A DNA stretch of 64,000 nucleotides from Desmodesmus armatus (lineage: Eukaryota > Chlorophyta > Chlorophyceae > Sphaeropleales > Scenedesmaceae): NCBI GenBank assembly GCA_007449985.2, contig VIIQ02000593.1, positions 372,001-436,000 of the forward strand, read 5' to 3'. The notes beneath the pieces were generated by a model. It was not told where the DNA came from. It did no database searches and saw nothing but the letters and a program-made list of their open reading frames with translations. The first letter of the stretch is position 1. Each line of letters opens with the position of its first letter. Below, in pieces: positions 23,065-35,500 of the stretch. Both the position numbers and the translations under genes were made by a program.

Positions 23065-23954
23065 GCACGATGCTTTGCTTCGGCATCTGTGGCGCCGCCT
23101 GCTGCTGCTTTCGGCCCTGCCAAGTGTCTGTTGACACCACTGCTGTTCACTGCTTACGCAGCTGCAGCTGCACCCACTGCAAGTGACCGGGATCTTGGTT
23201 GCGTTCTGCTGCTGCCAGATGACCTGCTGCTGGCTGAAACTGCGCTGCTGCTGACTGGCACGTTGCTCCATGGTAGCTCATGGAGGGGCCTGCAGCAGCA
23301 TATGCAGCAAGGGTCATGGAGCGTTACTGTCACGCACAAGACACAAAACCACAAGTTATGATGCAGCTGATACATTTGGAGCAATGCCTGGTCACATTCT
23401 ATCGAAGCGGAGGCAGTTGCTGCGTCTGGAATGACACTTGAGGTGGCCCACTCACCTAGACTGATAAACAACCCCGGAAACGCTCAAACTTTTCGCTGTT
23501 GGTAGAACGTCCAACCAATAGGGCTTCAGTTGGGCTCAACGCGATGTCATTGTGTTCCCGCCCTTCCCGCCTCGAGGTGCGGCTGTGACAGTTGGCGTTC
23601 TGTTTTCAAATGGGCACCCATGCCTAACTATGCACAAAATCTGTAATAGTTCTATCAATCACAGTGTATCGACATGCATAGGAGGCAACTGGGCGTTACA
23701 AGCAAAACGTCCCGTTCATCTCTGTCCAGAGTGTACTCATTCATTCAACGAATCAAGCAGTAAGAAACACCAAAGTACTGATCACTCAGGGGACAAGCTC
23801 CTGTCCACCAGCAACAGATGCTGCACATGAGTCACTGGTCCCACTTGCTGCTCACATATATCCCACAATACATACACACAAATACACTCACAAACAACAC
23901 AGACAGACACAGAAAACATAGGGCCGAGCACGAGCACCACACCCTTCAGCAAGC
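23065..23954. other. Intergenic between two minus-strand genes
   Basis: It holds the 5' flank of the M43 gene and the 3' flank of the large gene to the right. A minus-strand open frame continues above 23064 to 23271 without family features, and may be 5' UTR. I see no other gene. Confidence 0.35.
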
Positions 23955-26900
23955 CTAACCTGAAAGGCCTTTCAGCACCCAGTCATCCGTGACAGCAGTA
24001 CCCAACCAATACATCCTGCGCAGCAAGGAAGCCTGTAGCGGTTCCTCAGCATACCTCGCCACAACATCAGCTGGCTCCCCACTCCCCAACTCAGCCCACC
24101 CCTGCAGCAAATCCTCAGGCACTGCAGGACCCCCCTGCTCATGCAACAGCAGCGCCTGCTGCAACTGCTGCTCCCGCTCCTGTGCTGCTTCCTCTGCGAT
24201 CTCAAGAATCCTGCGGCTCTGCTGCGGCATCTCAACCCCGACCTGCGCTGCTACAGCCGGCAGCGCGCTCAGCACAGCAGCAGGTGCGCCATCCCTGTGC
24301 TGGTAGACATACTTCAGCAGGCCCTCCAGCATTTCCTGCACCTGCATGGCCTCCTGCTGCAGCTGCTGCGCCTGCAGCCCTGCCAGCGGCCCCTCTGCTG
24401 TGCTGGCATGGTGCTGCAGGACACCCACCAGCTCAATGCAGGATGGCAGCAGCGCAAATGCATCCCAGGCTGTGAGCTCCTCCTGCTCCGCTGCTGCAGC
24501 AGTAGCAGCCACGACGGCTCTTGCTACAGGCAGGCTCTGCACAGGGCACAGTCCCAATAGGTATGACACTACCACTAGGGCCCACACAGGGACTTGCCGT
24601 GTGGCGCTGTAAGACCCGTCAGCAGCAAGCAGCACTTCTTGCCCAGAGGCCTGGTCAGTAGAAGTTGGCAGCAGCTGCGGCAAAGCCTGCAGCAGCGCCT
24701 CCTGCCAGGGGTACGACTGCTCACTATCCATGCTGCTGTCCGAGTCGTTGAAGGCGTTTGAGAGGTACAGCCCCAACCGCAGGACGGATGGTCCATCTGC
24801 TGTTGGTATCAGCTTGACTGCAGCATCTGCAACAGCCGCCTTCCAGGTTGGGGTGCTTGCATGCTGCCACATAGTAAGGCAGAAGCACAGCACTGACAAG
24901 CTCTCAGCATCCACCGCTACACCCTCCTCCTCCTCCTCCTGCTGCTGCTGCTTTGGCTGACCTCCCTGCTGCCAGTACTGCCAGCTGCCGCTACTGCTGC
25001 TGCCCTCAGGCAGTACAATGCTGTACTCAGCCGCAGCAGCAACAGCTGCCACAAACCCAGGAGCAGGCTGTGCCCCCAGCTGCCACATACAGTGACAAAT
25101 CCCCGCCAGTGTTGCTGCAGAACAGGCAGTAAGCCTCCCTGGCAGCAGCAACCCCTTCAGCACAGCAGTCAGCCAGCCTGTCGGCGGCTGCAGCCTCCAC
25201 ACACAGCACGCCCACAGCACCTGTAGCACCTGCTGGGGCTGCAGCCCTTCTGCCGCTGCTTCTGTGATGCTGAACCAGTGCTGCAGCAGCTCAGCACTAG
25301 GCCGCACCCCAAGTGCTGCTAGCAACCTACAGCCTGCGCAAACATCACCGGCTGCGAGCTTCACAGGCTGCAGCTGCTGCAGCAGGGCGCGGGAGGCTCC
25401 GGCTGGGCAGCTGCCCTGCTGCTGCACTAGCAGCTAGCAGCTCGAGGCAGTTGCGGCCTGACAGGGTGTCCATCAGTGCATCTGCTGCTGCAAGTAAACC
25501 CCCCAAGAAGGCGCTGCCGGGCTGTTGGAGCCCCAAGGCCTTCAGCAGCTGCAGGCATTGCAGCAGCTGGCTGGCATGTGGGAACAGCAGCAGCTTTGGC
25601 TCTAGAGCCCCTGCAATTGACACCAACCATGCCTGGTCCACGGCTTTACTGCTGCTGCTGCTGCTGGCAGCAGCAGTGCCAAACAGGGTGGTACCCAGGG
25701 GTAGCTGAGACCGGGTTGGCGGTTTGCTGCCTGTGCTGAGGGTGAAGGTATCCCGCAGCAGCTGCAGCAGCTCTGCAGCTGATGCAGCAGCCAGTTGCTG
25801 GGGCCCCAGTGCTGGTAGCAGCTGCTGCAGCAGCTGCGGCGCCTGCTGCTGCAACTCCAGCTGCCCTGGTGCTGCTGCTGCTGGTTTTGATGCTGGAGTT
25901 GTGACTGCATCTGCCATGGTAGAGAGCAGCTGAAGCATGAGACTGGTTGGAAGCAGCTGCTCCTGGCCCTCATCCGCTACTGCGATTGCAGCGGCAACTG
26001 CACGTGAAGCAGCAAGCTGAGCTGAGGTTGACAGAGGTACTTTGAATTGCAGGCAGCTGGTGACGTACGAAATGACGTCATCTGCTGGCAGGGCTGCGAT
26101 GTACTGCTGCACAGGCAGCAGCAGCTGCATGGCCTGCCGTTGAGTAGGGTTGAAGCCTGGCTGCTGTAGCTCCTGAAGGGTGTCAAACACGAAGGGCGGT
26201 ACCTCCTCAAGACCAGCTGCTTCTGCTGCTGCATCTGCTGCTGCTTCTGCTGCCTCTGCTTCTGTTGCTGCTGTGCCTGCTTCTGCTTCTGCTGTTGCTT
26301 CTGCTGTTGTCGCATCTGGCAGCTGCTGTGCATCATCAGCAGCTGCCAGCACTGCAGGAGGCTCCTCAGTGGCTGCTGCTGGCACGGCTGGCACAGCAGT
26401 TCCTGCATCAGGCATCAACGCTGCTGCTGGTGCACTCCCCCGCAACATGTCTGTTGCAGGAGTGGGGACATCACCTGCCAGCGTCTCTGCAGTAGCAGCA
26501 GCCGCAGCTGGAGAAGACTCAGCTGTGTGGTGCAGGGCAGGCACCACGATTGCTGCTTCTGCTGGCTGCCCAGCAGCGGCAGCCTCCTTCACCTCCTCTG
26601 TGCTTACTGCTGCTTCAACGACTGCAGCACTTCTTGCGGCAGCTGCAGTAGCATCAGCTGTGGCCACTGCAGCAGCAGCAGCAGCAGCTTCAGAGACAGG
26701 CCGTTGCCGGGAGTCCGGTGCCGCTGCTGCTGTTGGTGGTGCTGCTGCGTCCACACCTGCTGCTGGCGACCTTGCAGCACCAAAGTCGTGCACTGTGTGT
26801 TTGCTCTGCTGCCCACCCTGCTGTTGCTGCTGCTGCTTCAGCTTCTGCTGCTGCAGCAGCAAGGGTGTGGCTGCTGTGCTGCAGCAGCAGCCTTCCCCTG

Positions 26901-27254
26901 CTGCGGCTGCTGCTGCTGCAGCTGTGGTTGCAGCTCTGGCTGCTCCACTGCTGGTGCTGCTGGTGCTGCTGCTGGTGCCGCTGGTGAGTCTTGCTCCGGC
27001 TGCTTCTCCTGGACAGTACTGCTGCTCCTTGCTCAACAGCTGGTGAGGCTCGTTGTTGCTGCACCTCTGCCTGCACCTGCACGACTGCTGGCACGTGCTG
27101 CTGCTGCTGCTCCTGCTGCTGCAGCAGTCCCACCTGCTGCAAGCTCACCAGGAGCTCCTCCACCTCTTGGTCCGTCAGCACCCCATGTTGCTGCAGCTGC
27201 TCAACCTTCTCCCTCCACCCCTCCACCCCACCCCCACGCCACCTGCTGCTGCCA

Positions 27255-27285
<31 letters not shown>

Positions 27286-30200
27286 TGGTCCCATCCATGC
27301 CCTGCCACACCCTTTTCAGCCAGGCCAGCACCTGGTGGGGTGGGGACCAGGCCGCAGCAGCGGCAGCTTGACTAGCTGAGAGCTGGGCAAGGGCCCAGGT
27401 CAGCCTGCCTGCTTGCCTAGCAGATAGAGCAGACGCTGGCCGCACAGCCAGGCTTCTGCAGGCCTTAGAGGCCAGCCTCAGCAACGCTGACCCACTGCTG
27501 GGGCTACCCCTGCTGGGAAAGCCGAAGTCTGTTTTGCCGGGACATCACCTGGATTTGAACCTGCGCCGCTTGGTTCAAGCTGAGTGAGTGTCGCTGCTGC
27601 TGACCACAGCAGCTGCTGCAGGCCAGTGGCAGAGAGGCCCAGGGCTTCAGGGCCTACTGCTGCCCAGTATGCTTGCAGCAGGGGCTCTGAGGGCTGCTGC
27701 TGCGGGCCCAGCAGGACCAGCAGAGATGCTGCAGCTGTGGCCATGTCTGCATCATCAAGGGCGGTGTTGCTGCTGTTGGCTGCTGCCGACAGCAGCACAG
27801 GCTCGAAGCTAGCCCACGAGGTGCTGTCAGTGCTAGTGCTGCTGCTGGTACTGCTGCTGGTGGTGCTGCTGTTACTGCTGCTATTGTGCTGAGCAAGCCA
27901 GGCAGGTGCCAAGCTAGCATGCTGCCCATGGTCCTCATGCAGGGCTGCTGCTGCTGACAGCAGCTCTGACAGAACTGGCAGCACGGCAGCATCCTGTTGC
28001 TGTTGCTGAGAGCACACCTGCGCCCAAGCAGGTGCAGACCCAAAGCAGGAGCTCACCAGCTCTGCTGCTGTAGGTACCTGCCCCATGCCTGCTGCTGTGG
28101 CTGTGCTGGGGTCACAGTCGTCCTGCAGCTCAGGGTCTGCAGCAGCAGCAGCGTGCCAGCTGGCCGCAGCATCTGCTAGCTGCTCGGTAAGCTGCAGGAC
28201 AGTGACAACAGCATGGCTGCTAGCAGCACCTGCTGTGCTGAGCTGTGCGACTGCATGGACCACTGCAGTAGCATGGACCAACAGCTGCTGAGGACCCAGC
28301 AGTAGCATCTGCTGCAGATGACTGCACAGCTCAGCTACAGCTTGGTCCCAACGCTTGCTGCTACTGCTGCTACTGGTGCTGGTACTGCTGTTGGCTTGGA
28401 TGCTGCATGGTAGGGTGGCAAGGATACTGGGCAGTGCTGCAAAAGCAGCACGGCTGTCGGCCTGCAGGGCATGCAGCAGCAGGCCTGACAAGGCCTCCAA
28501 GTGCTCCACTGCACTGTCGCCATACGGCCCATTACTGCTGCTGCTTGTGCTGATGCTACCGGCATGGGCTACAAGCACATGCTCCAGCAAGCTGCCATGG
28601 ACTGCACTGCTGCTGTCATCAACACTGTTGGCAGCAGCAGCTGCTACACTCGCATATGCTGCTGCAGCCTGATCGTAAGGCAGCTGCTCTAGCAGGTCCC
28701 TAAGCAAGCTGCTGCTTGACAGCTGTGCACCCCCACCAAAAGCCAGCCAGCTCCACACAAGGCCCACTGCTGCTGCCTGCTGGTGCTGCAACAGCCCCAG
28801 CAGCCCTCCCAGCACAAAGCCCTGCTGCAATCCAGGCAAGAGAGCAGCCGCTGCATCCGGTAGCTCTGCTTGCTGGGTCATATCAGCAGCCAACAGCTGC
28901 TGCAAGCTGTTGGATATGGATGTGAGATGTGTGGTGTTACTGCCACTGCCACTGCCACTGCTGCTTGTGGTGGTGGTACCCCTGGGCTGCCAGAGCAGCT
29001 GTTGCTGCTGCATCTGGTGCCCGCAAGCAGCTAGCAGCACCGGCACCAGCTGCTCCAGCTGCTGCAGCTGCTGCAGCTCCGCCTGAGTGCCAGGCGACCC
29101 AGCAAGCTGCTCTACGGTCAACCCACTATACAGCATGCTTTTCTGGCTCTGCATACATTCCTGCAGCATCCTTGTGGCCTCTGCAAGCCCGTATGCACAC
29201 CACTGCAGCGGCAGCACCACCGGAACCTGCTCCCACTGCTGCTGCCGATCGATGCCAACCTCCAGCAGCAAAAAGCTCACATCCAACAGGCCGGCAACAG
29301 CAGCAGCTCTGCTGTCTGCATCAGCATCAGCACCACCGCTGCTGCTGCTTCCAGCTGTGCTGTTGGTACTCTGCCAGGAGCCGCGCGCTGTGGGTGCGGT
29401 TGCTGCTGCTGCCCATGCGGTGAGGAAGGGCTGCGGCAGCTGCAGCTGTGCGTCAGTGGCTGCCTGCAGCAGGCGCTGCAGCATGTGCCTGGGGAGCTCA
29501 GGGAGGTGTGGCTGCATTAGCGGCACCAGCACCTGCAGCAGGGCCTGCACACCACAGCACAGCATGACACAGCACAGGGCGGCACAGGGCAGAAACATGT
29601 CTTACTAATTGGTCCCTGACATCACTGCAGCATACTGACAATGCATGAATAGAACGATCACATGGTTGCCAGCACATAAGTCCCACAAGGTGTGAAGAGA
29701 TGGGGAGGGGAGGCAGCTATGGATGCAGGCAGAGTGGCGAGGGATGCGCCAGCTACTCTGCAAGTACTCTGTAAGTGCTCTGCACATCTGCTGCCTGCCA
29801 TGTGACCTACCCAACGGCAGATCGAGCATGCATGGCCATGTATGCTGGTACCGCACCTATGCAGATGCCACACTGTACACCAACACAGCCTCCCCTCACC
29901 TGTAGCTCCTGCTGCACCTCAGACAGCAACTTTATATCAGCACACCCGCACCTTTGCACACTTGTGCAACACGCCTTCACACCACCCCTCTCACACGCAC
30001 ACAATCACGGTACCCCCCCTCACCTGCAGCTCCTGCTGCACCTCAGGCATCAGCTCCCTCCCCAGCACCTCCTCATCCGTCACTGCCTCCCCACCACCAT
30101 ACATCTCAGGCCCCAACATATCCCGCTGCAGCCTGGCAGCATACTGTGGCAGCTTGCCCCACATGCAGCACAGGTGCGGCAGCTGGAACATCTGCTGCTG

Positions 30201-30360
30201 TGACGTGCTGTGTTCTGTACTGCTTGCTGCACTCAGTGCCTCGGCGGCAGCAGCATGTGCAAAGGCAAAGCCTTCATTGATGCTGCTGCTGCCTTCGATG
30301 GTAGCGAAGAGCGCCTCAAGGGAAGAGGGTGGGCCTGTTAGGGTGGATTCTGTGCTGGTG

Positions 30361-30395
<35 letters not shown>

Positions 30396-32195
30396 AGTGT
30401 CTGGGGCAGCCTCTTCTGCTGCTGGGGTTGCTGCTGTGCTGGTGCCTGGTGATGCTGCTGCTGCTGCAGCACCTGGGAAAGCTTCAGCAGCTGCTGCCTG
30501 TCCCATGATCTCTGCTGCTTCTGCTAGTGCGGCTTCAGCTGGGCTGGCTGCTGCGGCAGCAGTGCTGAGGGGGTCAGCCTCGCTGCTGCTGCTGCTGCTG
30601 CTGCTGCTGATGTCGTCTTCTTCTGCTGCTGTTGCTGCATCACCGGCTGCTGCATCTGCCTCATAGGCCGCGACACTACCAATATCAGCAGCTGCAAGTG
30701 GGCCTGCAGAGGCTGCTGCTGTGCTGCAGCCAAGTTGCTGCTGCTGCTGTTGCTGCTGCTCTGAGCTGCCCTTGTCCTCCTGGCTGGAGTCAGCAGCTGG
30801 CTGACCCTCATAGTCACCGCTGCTGCTGCTGCTGCTGCTGCTCAAGTCTGTGGGTAAGACAGGCTCGACAGGCGCATGCACTGCTGCAGGGCTGGCTTGG
30901 GTAACTTCCCTTGGGGTGGTCGGCCGAGTATGGCTGTCTGCACCTGGCAGGGGTGTGTGGTGCTGGCCTGATGCTGTCTGCAGCAGCTGCAGCAGTTGGC
31001 TGACTGGCTGGACCACATCGGGACTAACTGGCAGCTGCACGCAACTGCACCAATCGACAAAAGGAACAGACAGGAAGCATATATATCTCAGTGATGTTCA
31101 TATCCCACATCCCACCAAGGCCAGCATACAACTGTTGAACACCGTATGCCCAGGGTGCTTAGGGACCCTGCTTTCTGACCCTCAAACCATCAGGACTGGG
31201 ACCACAAGTTGACTCAGCTTGGCTTAGCACAGCACAGCACAGCACAGCAGGCGTAGCACCAGCAATCCCCACCTGCGGCCCACTTCCTGCACTGTCACAG
31301 TCACCAGCTGCTGGGGCCCTGGGTTGTACAGCAGGCTGCACTTGAAGCTCCTGCTGCCCGACAGCACAGTGTGATGCAGCTCAAGGGGGCGCCTGAAGAC
31401 ACGGCGGGGTGAGGTAATGCACGCACATGGTGCAGCACAAGGCAGAACAATGTGTATCAGCTCATCTTTGACATGGGCTTCAGTGTGCCTGAGGTCGGCT
31501 TCACAGCTACCTTCAGCTATAACGACACTTAGCAGCCATGCCCAGGCAAACCAGTGTTGCAAACTGCTTTCAGGGTGACAACAGCAGACATCGCGATATC
31601 TGTAGTACAGGTGTACCGATTCTGTCCATTCAGGAGGCAGGCAGCTTGAGCCCTGGGCTTTACACATGTGTGTGCCCACATCTCGCACTCAGTATCCTCA
31701 CCCCTCGTTGCCCGTGTTGACACAATGCAGGGCTCTCTCCAGGACCTCCAGTAGCACCCCAGACAGTGAGGTGGGCAGCACCACAACATACTCGCTGTCT
31801 GCAGATTCCTCTCGCAGCCTCAGCAGCTGCTGCTGCCCTGTGCCGTTACTGCTACTGCCTCCGCGCAGGCATGCACTGTATATAGAGCCATCAACCTGCG
31901 TAAAGATAGGTCTTCAGCATCTGCAAGCCTTCACAACAGTGGTATGCTGTCAGTTGCATGCTACGGGACTCACCTGGTACTCCACTAGGCTGGCAGCTGG
32001 CGGGCTGGCTGCAGCAGCAGGTGATGCTTGTAGGCGCCGGCAGGACTGCAGGGGCCTCCCGACACCATGCAACAACGATCCCACACTGTTTGAGACCCGC
32101 TGCGTACGTGTCAGAGAACATTGCTGCCGTCCAAGCTTTCTGGTAGGAGGGTGGCTGCCTATCGCTCTGAACCCATGCTGCTTGCATAGAAGCAT
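23955..32195 (-). CDS. Very large Ala/Gln-rich helical-repeat protein, putatively organelle-targeted
   Basis: The 5' exons join cleanly: 32195-31974, 31895-31702, 31392-31273 and 31044-30024. Exon 5 begins near 29560 (ALLQVLVPLMQPHLPEL), and coding continues to the stop at 23955. The N-terminus (MLLCKQHGFRAIGSHPPTRK, Arg/Ser-rich, few acids) looks like a transit peptide. The first folded part reads SEYVVVLPTSLSGVLLEVLE and SFKCSLLYNPGPQQLVTVTV, which I do not recognise. Later parts hold Leu/Trp helical repeats such as LTWALAQL, VLQVLWACCVWRLQPP and GICHCMWQLGAQP. These resemble the LWAL-type repeats of algal FASTK/OPR-like organelle RNA factors (e.g. Tbc2), so an RNA role in plastid or mitochondrion is an inference only. 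Frame changes near 27500, 27030 and 25400 are either small introns or indels. Large Ala and Gln tracts are probably linkers. Confidence 0.5.
29905..30057 (-). repeat. Duplicated exon end and splice donor
   Basis: On the minus strand, exon 4 of the large gene ends with codons for PEVQQELQ followed by a GTGAGG donor at 30024. About 120 bases downstream, within the intron (about 29905-29935), nearly the same bases recur, again encoding SEVQQELQ with a GTGAGG donor. A 30-nt in-frame microexon (LLSEVQQELQ) could be read from the second copy, but its acceptor is poor. Confidence 0.6.
30362..30394. repeat. (CTG)11 microsatellite in coding sequence
   Basis: Eleven uninterrupted CTG units on the plus strand encode an alanine run (GCA codons) in exon 4 of the large minus-strand gene. 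Shorter CTG/CAG runs occur in most genes of the window. Confidence 0.85.
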
Positions 32196-32537
32196 CTTGA
32201 TCAATAAGAGAATAAGAGTGCGCTAGATCTATGTTGTGTTGCTGGTCCTGGTGCCCCCCAGACAGCAACGATGGTGCGCGTTTGCTGGCAACGCACCTAC
32301 AGCAACACGCGCCACAAGCAATGGTGGTTCCACCTTTCAAACTGCATTGTGATTCGTCGGCTCGGCCATTCCGCCGTGTCCTTTTCGGCAATCAGTCACC
32401 TTCACGTAACTGACCACTTGCAAGTGCAAGTGGGTCACGAATGGGTGCGGAACATTGCAAACTAAACTACTTCTTAAAAATGTCGTTTTCATGTGGTTGT
32501 GACTCCTGTTTGGCGTGAATCCACCGCCATTCAGCAC
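32196..32537. promoter_or_regulatory. Shared upstream region of a divergent gene pair
   Basis: Only about 340 bases separate the predicted start codons of the large minus-strand repeat gene and the plus-strand methylthiotransferase gene. Both promoters and 5' UTRs must lie here. Both products have N-termini that look organelle-targeted, so co-regulation is conceivable. No TATA box or other core element is recognised. Confidence 0.4.
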
Positions 32538-35500
32538 ATGATCCACACAACAAAGTTGCACTGTCTTGCCACCGCCCAGCTGTTTTCCGCAGCGGCTGGC
32601 TCTCTCCCGGAGGTGTGGAGGTCATGGATCCTTCCCTGTGCCCCACAACAGGCTGCTGTCACTGGCAGCAGCAGGACCTTCAGCAGCAGCAGCAGCAGCA
32701 CCAATGGCAGTAGCGCGGTTGCTACCAATGGCAGTAGCGCGCTTGCTGACCACCAAGGCCAACAGCAGCAACGTAGGCGTGTTCCAGATGGTCCGGGACT
32801 CGCAGATTTCATCAGTGCTTCCAGCACAGCACACCTGACAGAGCTGCCACAGCCCAGCCAGCATGATCAAGGCGCCAGCCTGTCAAGACGAGTCTTCATC
32901 GAAACTTATGGATGCCAGATGAATGTCAACGACAGCGAAGTTGTTGCCAGCGTGTTGGGAGAACAGCAGTACACCAACGCATCTTCTGCTGCAGAAGCAG
33001 GAGTGGTGCTGCTGAACACATGTGCTATCAGGTGCGCTGAGGCAGCAGGCAATTGACCTTATCACTGCTTGATGTGATCGTCACTCCTACTGGTTATCAC
33101 TGCTAGACGTTTTCGTCACACCTACTGCATCATGTGGCACCTGCGTCATGTGCAAACACCCAATGGCAGCGATAATTACCTGGCTGCACGAGCACTACAG
33201 CACTGTTGCAAGACAGTGCTGCCCCGCTCGATCCCCATGTGCAGCTAGGCAGTCTCTCTGCCACATCACTGCGTGCTGGCCTCCCCAGCTGTTCCAGCTG
33301 CGGCCAGCACAGGCCAGGATTAGTCAGGTGACCCATGTGACTCTGCTGGAGGTCGGGACACTGTTACATTCCTGGCACATCGTTACAATCTTGGCACAAT
33401 ATCACACTTTAGGCACACTGGTTGAGGCATCATCAAAATCATGTACGTGCTCTGCGCAAGGATGAGCTGCGTGATATGAATAGATGTGGCTGGGAGATGT
33501 AAGCTCAGGGAACCTTGACAGCTATGAGGTGGGAAAGTAGTCCTGTTACACTGGTGCACCGTATGCAGGCTTAGAGAGAGAGTAAACATCCAAATACACT
33601 CTGACAATGCAGAGGTCATTTCCTCCGCAGGAGCGGATAGCATAACTTCAGTCGCCATGCATAACTTCCTATCTTCGGGTAACTGCGGGCAACTTCGTCC
33701 AGCATAGTGGGCTGAGCATACTCAATTCCAACACTCCGCCGTGATCAGCACACTATGCAAAACTGCTCAGTGAATACCAAGTGCTTTGCGGCACTGCACA
33801 AACTTCTCAGGTGGAAGTGGCTTAGTAAAGGTATCTGCAAGCATCTTCTGAGTAGAGATGTGTGCAAAGTGAACTTCACCGCGTGCAACACGCTCACGTG
33901 CCATGTGGTGCATCACATCAACATGCTTGGATCGTGCAGCTGTGACTGGGTTCTTAATCCAGCCTAGTGAACCTTGACTGTCAGTAAAGATGTTGACAGT
34001 GTGGGACTTGAGGCCAATAACAGGCAGGAGCTTCCTGAGGAACAAAGCTTCCTTAACAGCCTCAGAAGCTGCCATATACTCAGCCTCAGTAGTAGAGGCT
34101 GCAACTGTGCGCTGCATTCTACTAGACCACGAGATAATGCCGCTGTTGAACATGAAAGCATAACCAGTGACAGACCTGCGGGTGTCACGACATGTTGCAA
34201 AGTTGCTGTCACAGTATGCTGTCAGGGACAGACTGGTACCGCTGTAAACAATGCCAACTGTGGGTGTGCCTGCAAGGTAACGCAGAACACCTAGAGCATG
34301 CTGCATGTGCTCAGTGGTGGGTGCAGCCAGATAGCGTGCAAGGCTGCTAGCTGCATACGCAATGTCAGGTCTAGTGCTAATTGAGAGGTAAAGCAAACTG
34401 CCGATGAGTGTGCTGTACTGGGGCTTCTCTTCAGGCTTGAGAGGTTGGCCATCAGTCTTGGTCAGGTTGGCCGAGGGCGCCATTGGGACAGCACGGGCGT
34501 AAGCATCTGTCATCCGGTAGTCTGAGAGAAGGTCTTGTGTCTTCTTGTCGTGCCATAGCTTCACTGTGTGTGTAGAACGCTGCCGTGTGATCCTCATACC
34601 TAGGAAGTAGGTTGCCTCACTGAGGTCTCTTGCCTTGAAGATTGTAGCCAACTTGGTCTTGATCTTTTGTAGGTCTGGTAGGCTCTTGGCGGCGACGAGG
34701 ATGTCATCCACGTAGATGAGAGCTAGTATGTTGCCGTTGTTGTCTTTCTTGACGTAGAAGGAAGGGTCACCGAGGGACTGTTGGAAGCCTAGGTTGATAA
34801 GCTCCTTGTGTAGCTTCTGGTGCCACACGCGTGGTGCTTGCTTCAGGCCGTACAGTGCCTTCTTGAGAAGTAGGGCTTCGCCGGGACGGCCTAACACATC
34901 GGCATAGCCTTCAGGGGGTTGAACCCAGACTTCTTCTGACAGGTCTCCTTGTAGGAAGGCGTTCTTGACATCCATCTGGTGAAGGTGTAGGTCTTGGGCT
35001 GCCACAGTAGCTAGTAGCAGGCGTAGGGTTGTGAACTTGCTGACTGGTGCAAACACTTCGTCGTAGTCGATGCCGTGCTCCTGCTTGAAACCTTTTGCTA
35101 CGAAGCGAGCCGGTCTGAATGGGGGTTGTCATGATGCTGGCAGGCTGATATATGCTGCTAGGCTTGATGCAGCTGACTGGGCTGCGTGGCTGTATGTACG
35201 TCTACACGTGAGCCTAACTGCACTGTAGAAGGAGTGCAGGTGCTGACAGGCTGAGTGCTGTCAGGCTTGGTGCAGCTGACTAGGTGGCTGCTTAGCTGAC
35301 TGAAACCGCGCTGTGGGGTCCAGATGAGCTGACTGCACTGTGGTGGGAGTGCAGGAGCTGAGGCCGCTGCACTGCTGGTGCCCTAGCTACTCACACCAAG
35401 GTGTACTGTAGGACAGGATAACCTGAGGTGGAGAGCAGGGCAGTCAGCAGCGAGGGCAGAAGCGACAGGCGGCAGGGGTGTCAATGACCAGGCACTGCCA

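Noticed and set aside
26180..27046. Long plus-strand Ala/Ser-rich open frame (288 codons) opposite the large minus-strand gene
   Set aside because: It is the antisense reading of a CAG/CTG-rich exon; such repeats stay open in several frames. The minus-strand frame fits the helical protein.
27541..27592. tRNA-like T-arm (GGTTCAAATCC on the minus strand) and a small inverted repeat
   Set aside because: No matching acceptor stem, D-arm or anticodon arm; the stem has mismatches. Not a tRNA gene.
29842..30666. Plus-strand 274-codon open frame
   Set aside because: Antisense shadow of exon 4 of the minus-strand gene, which has coherent splice sites and phase.
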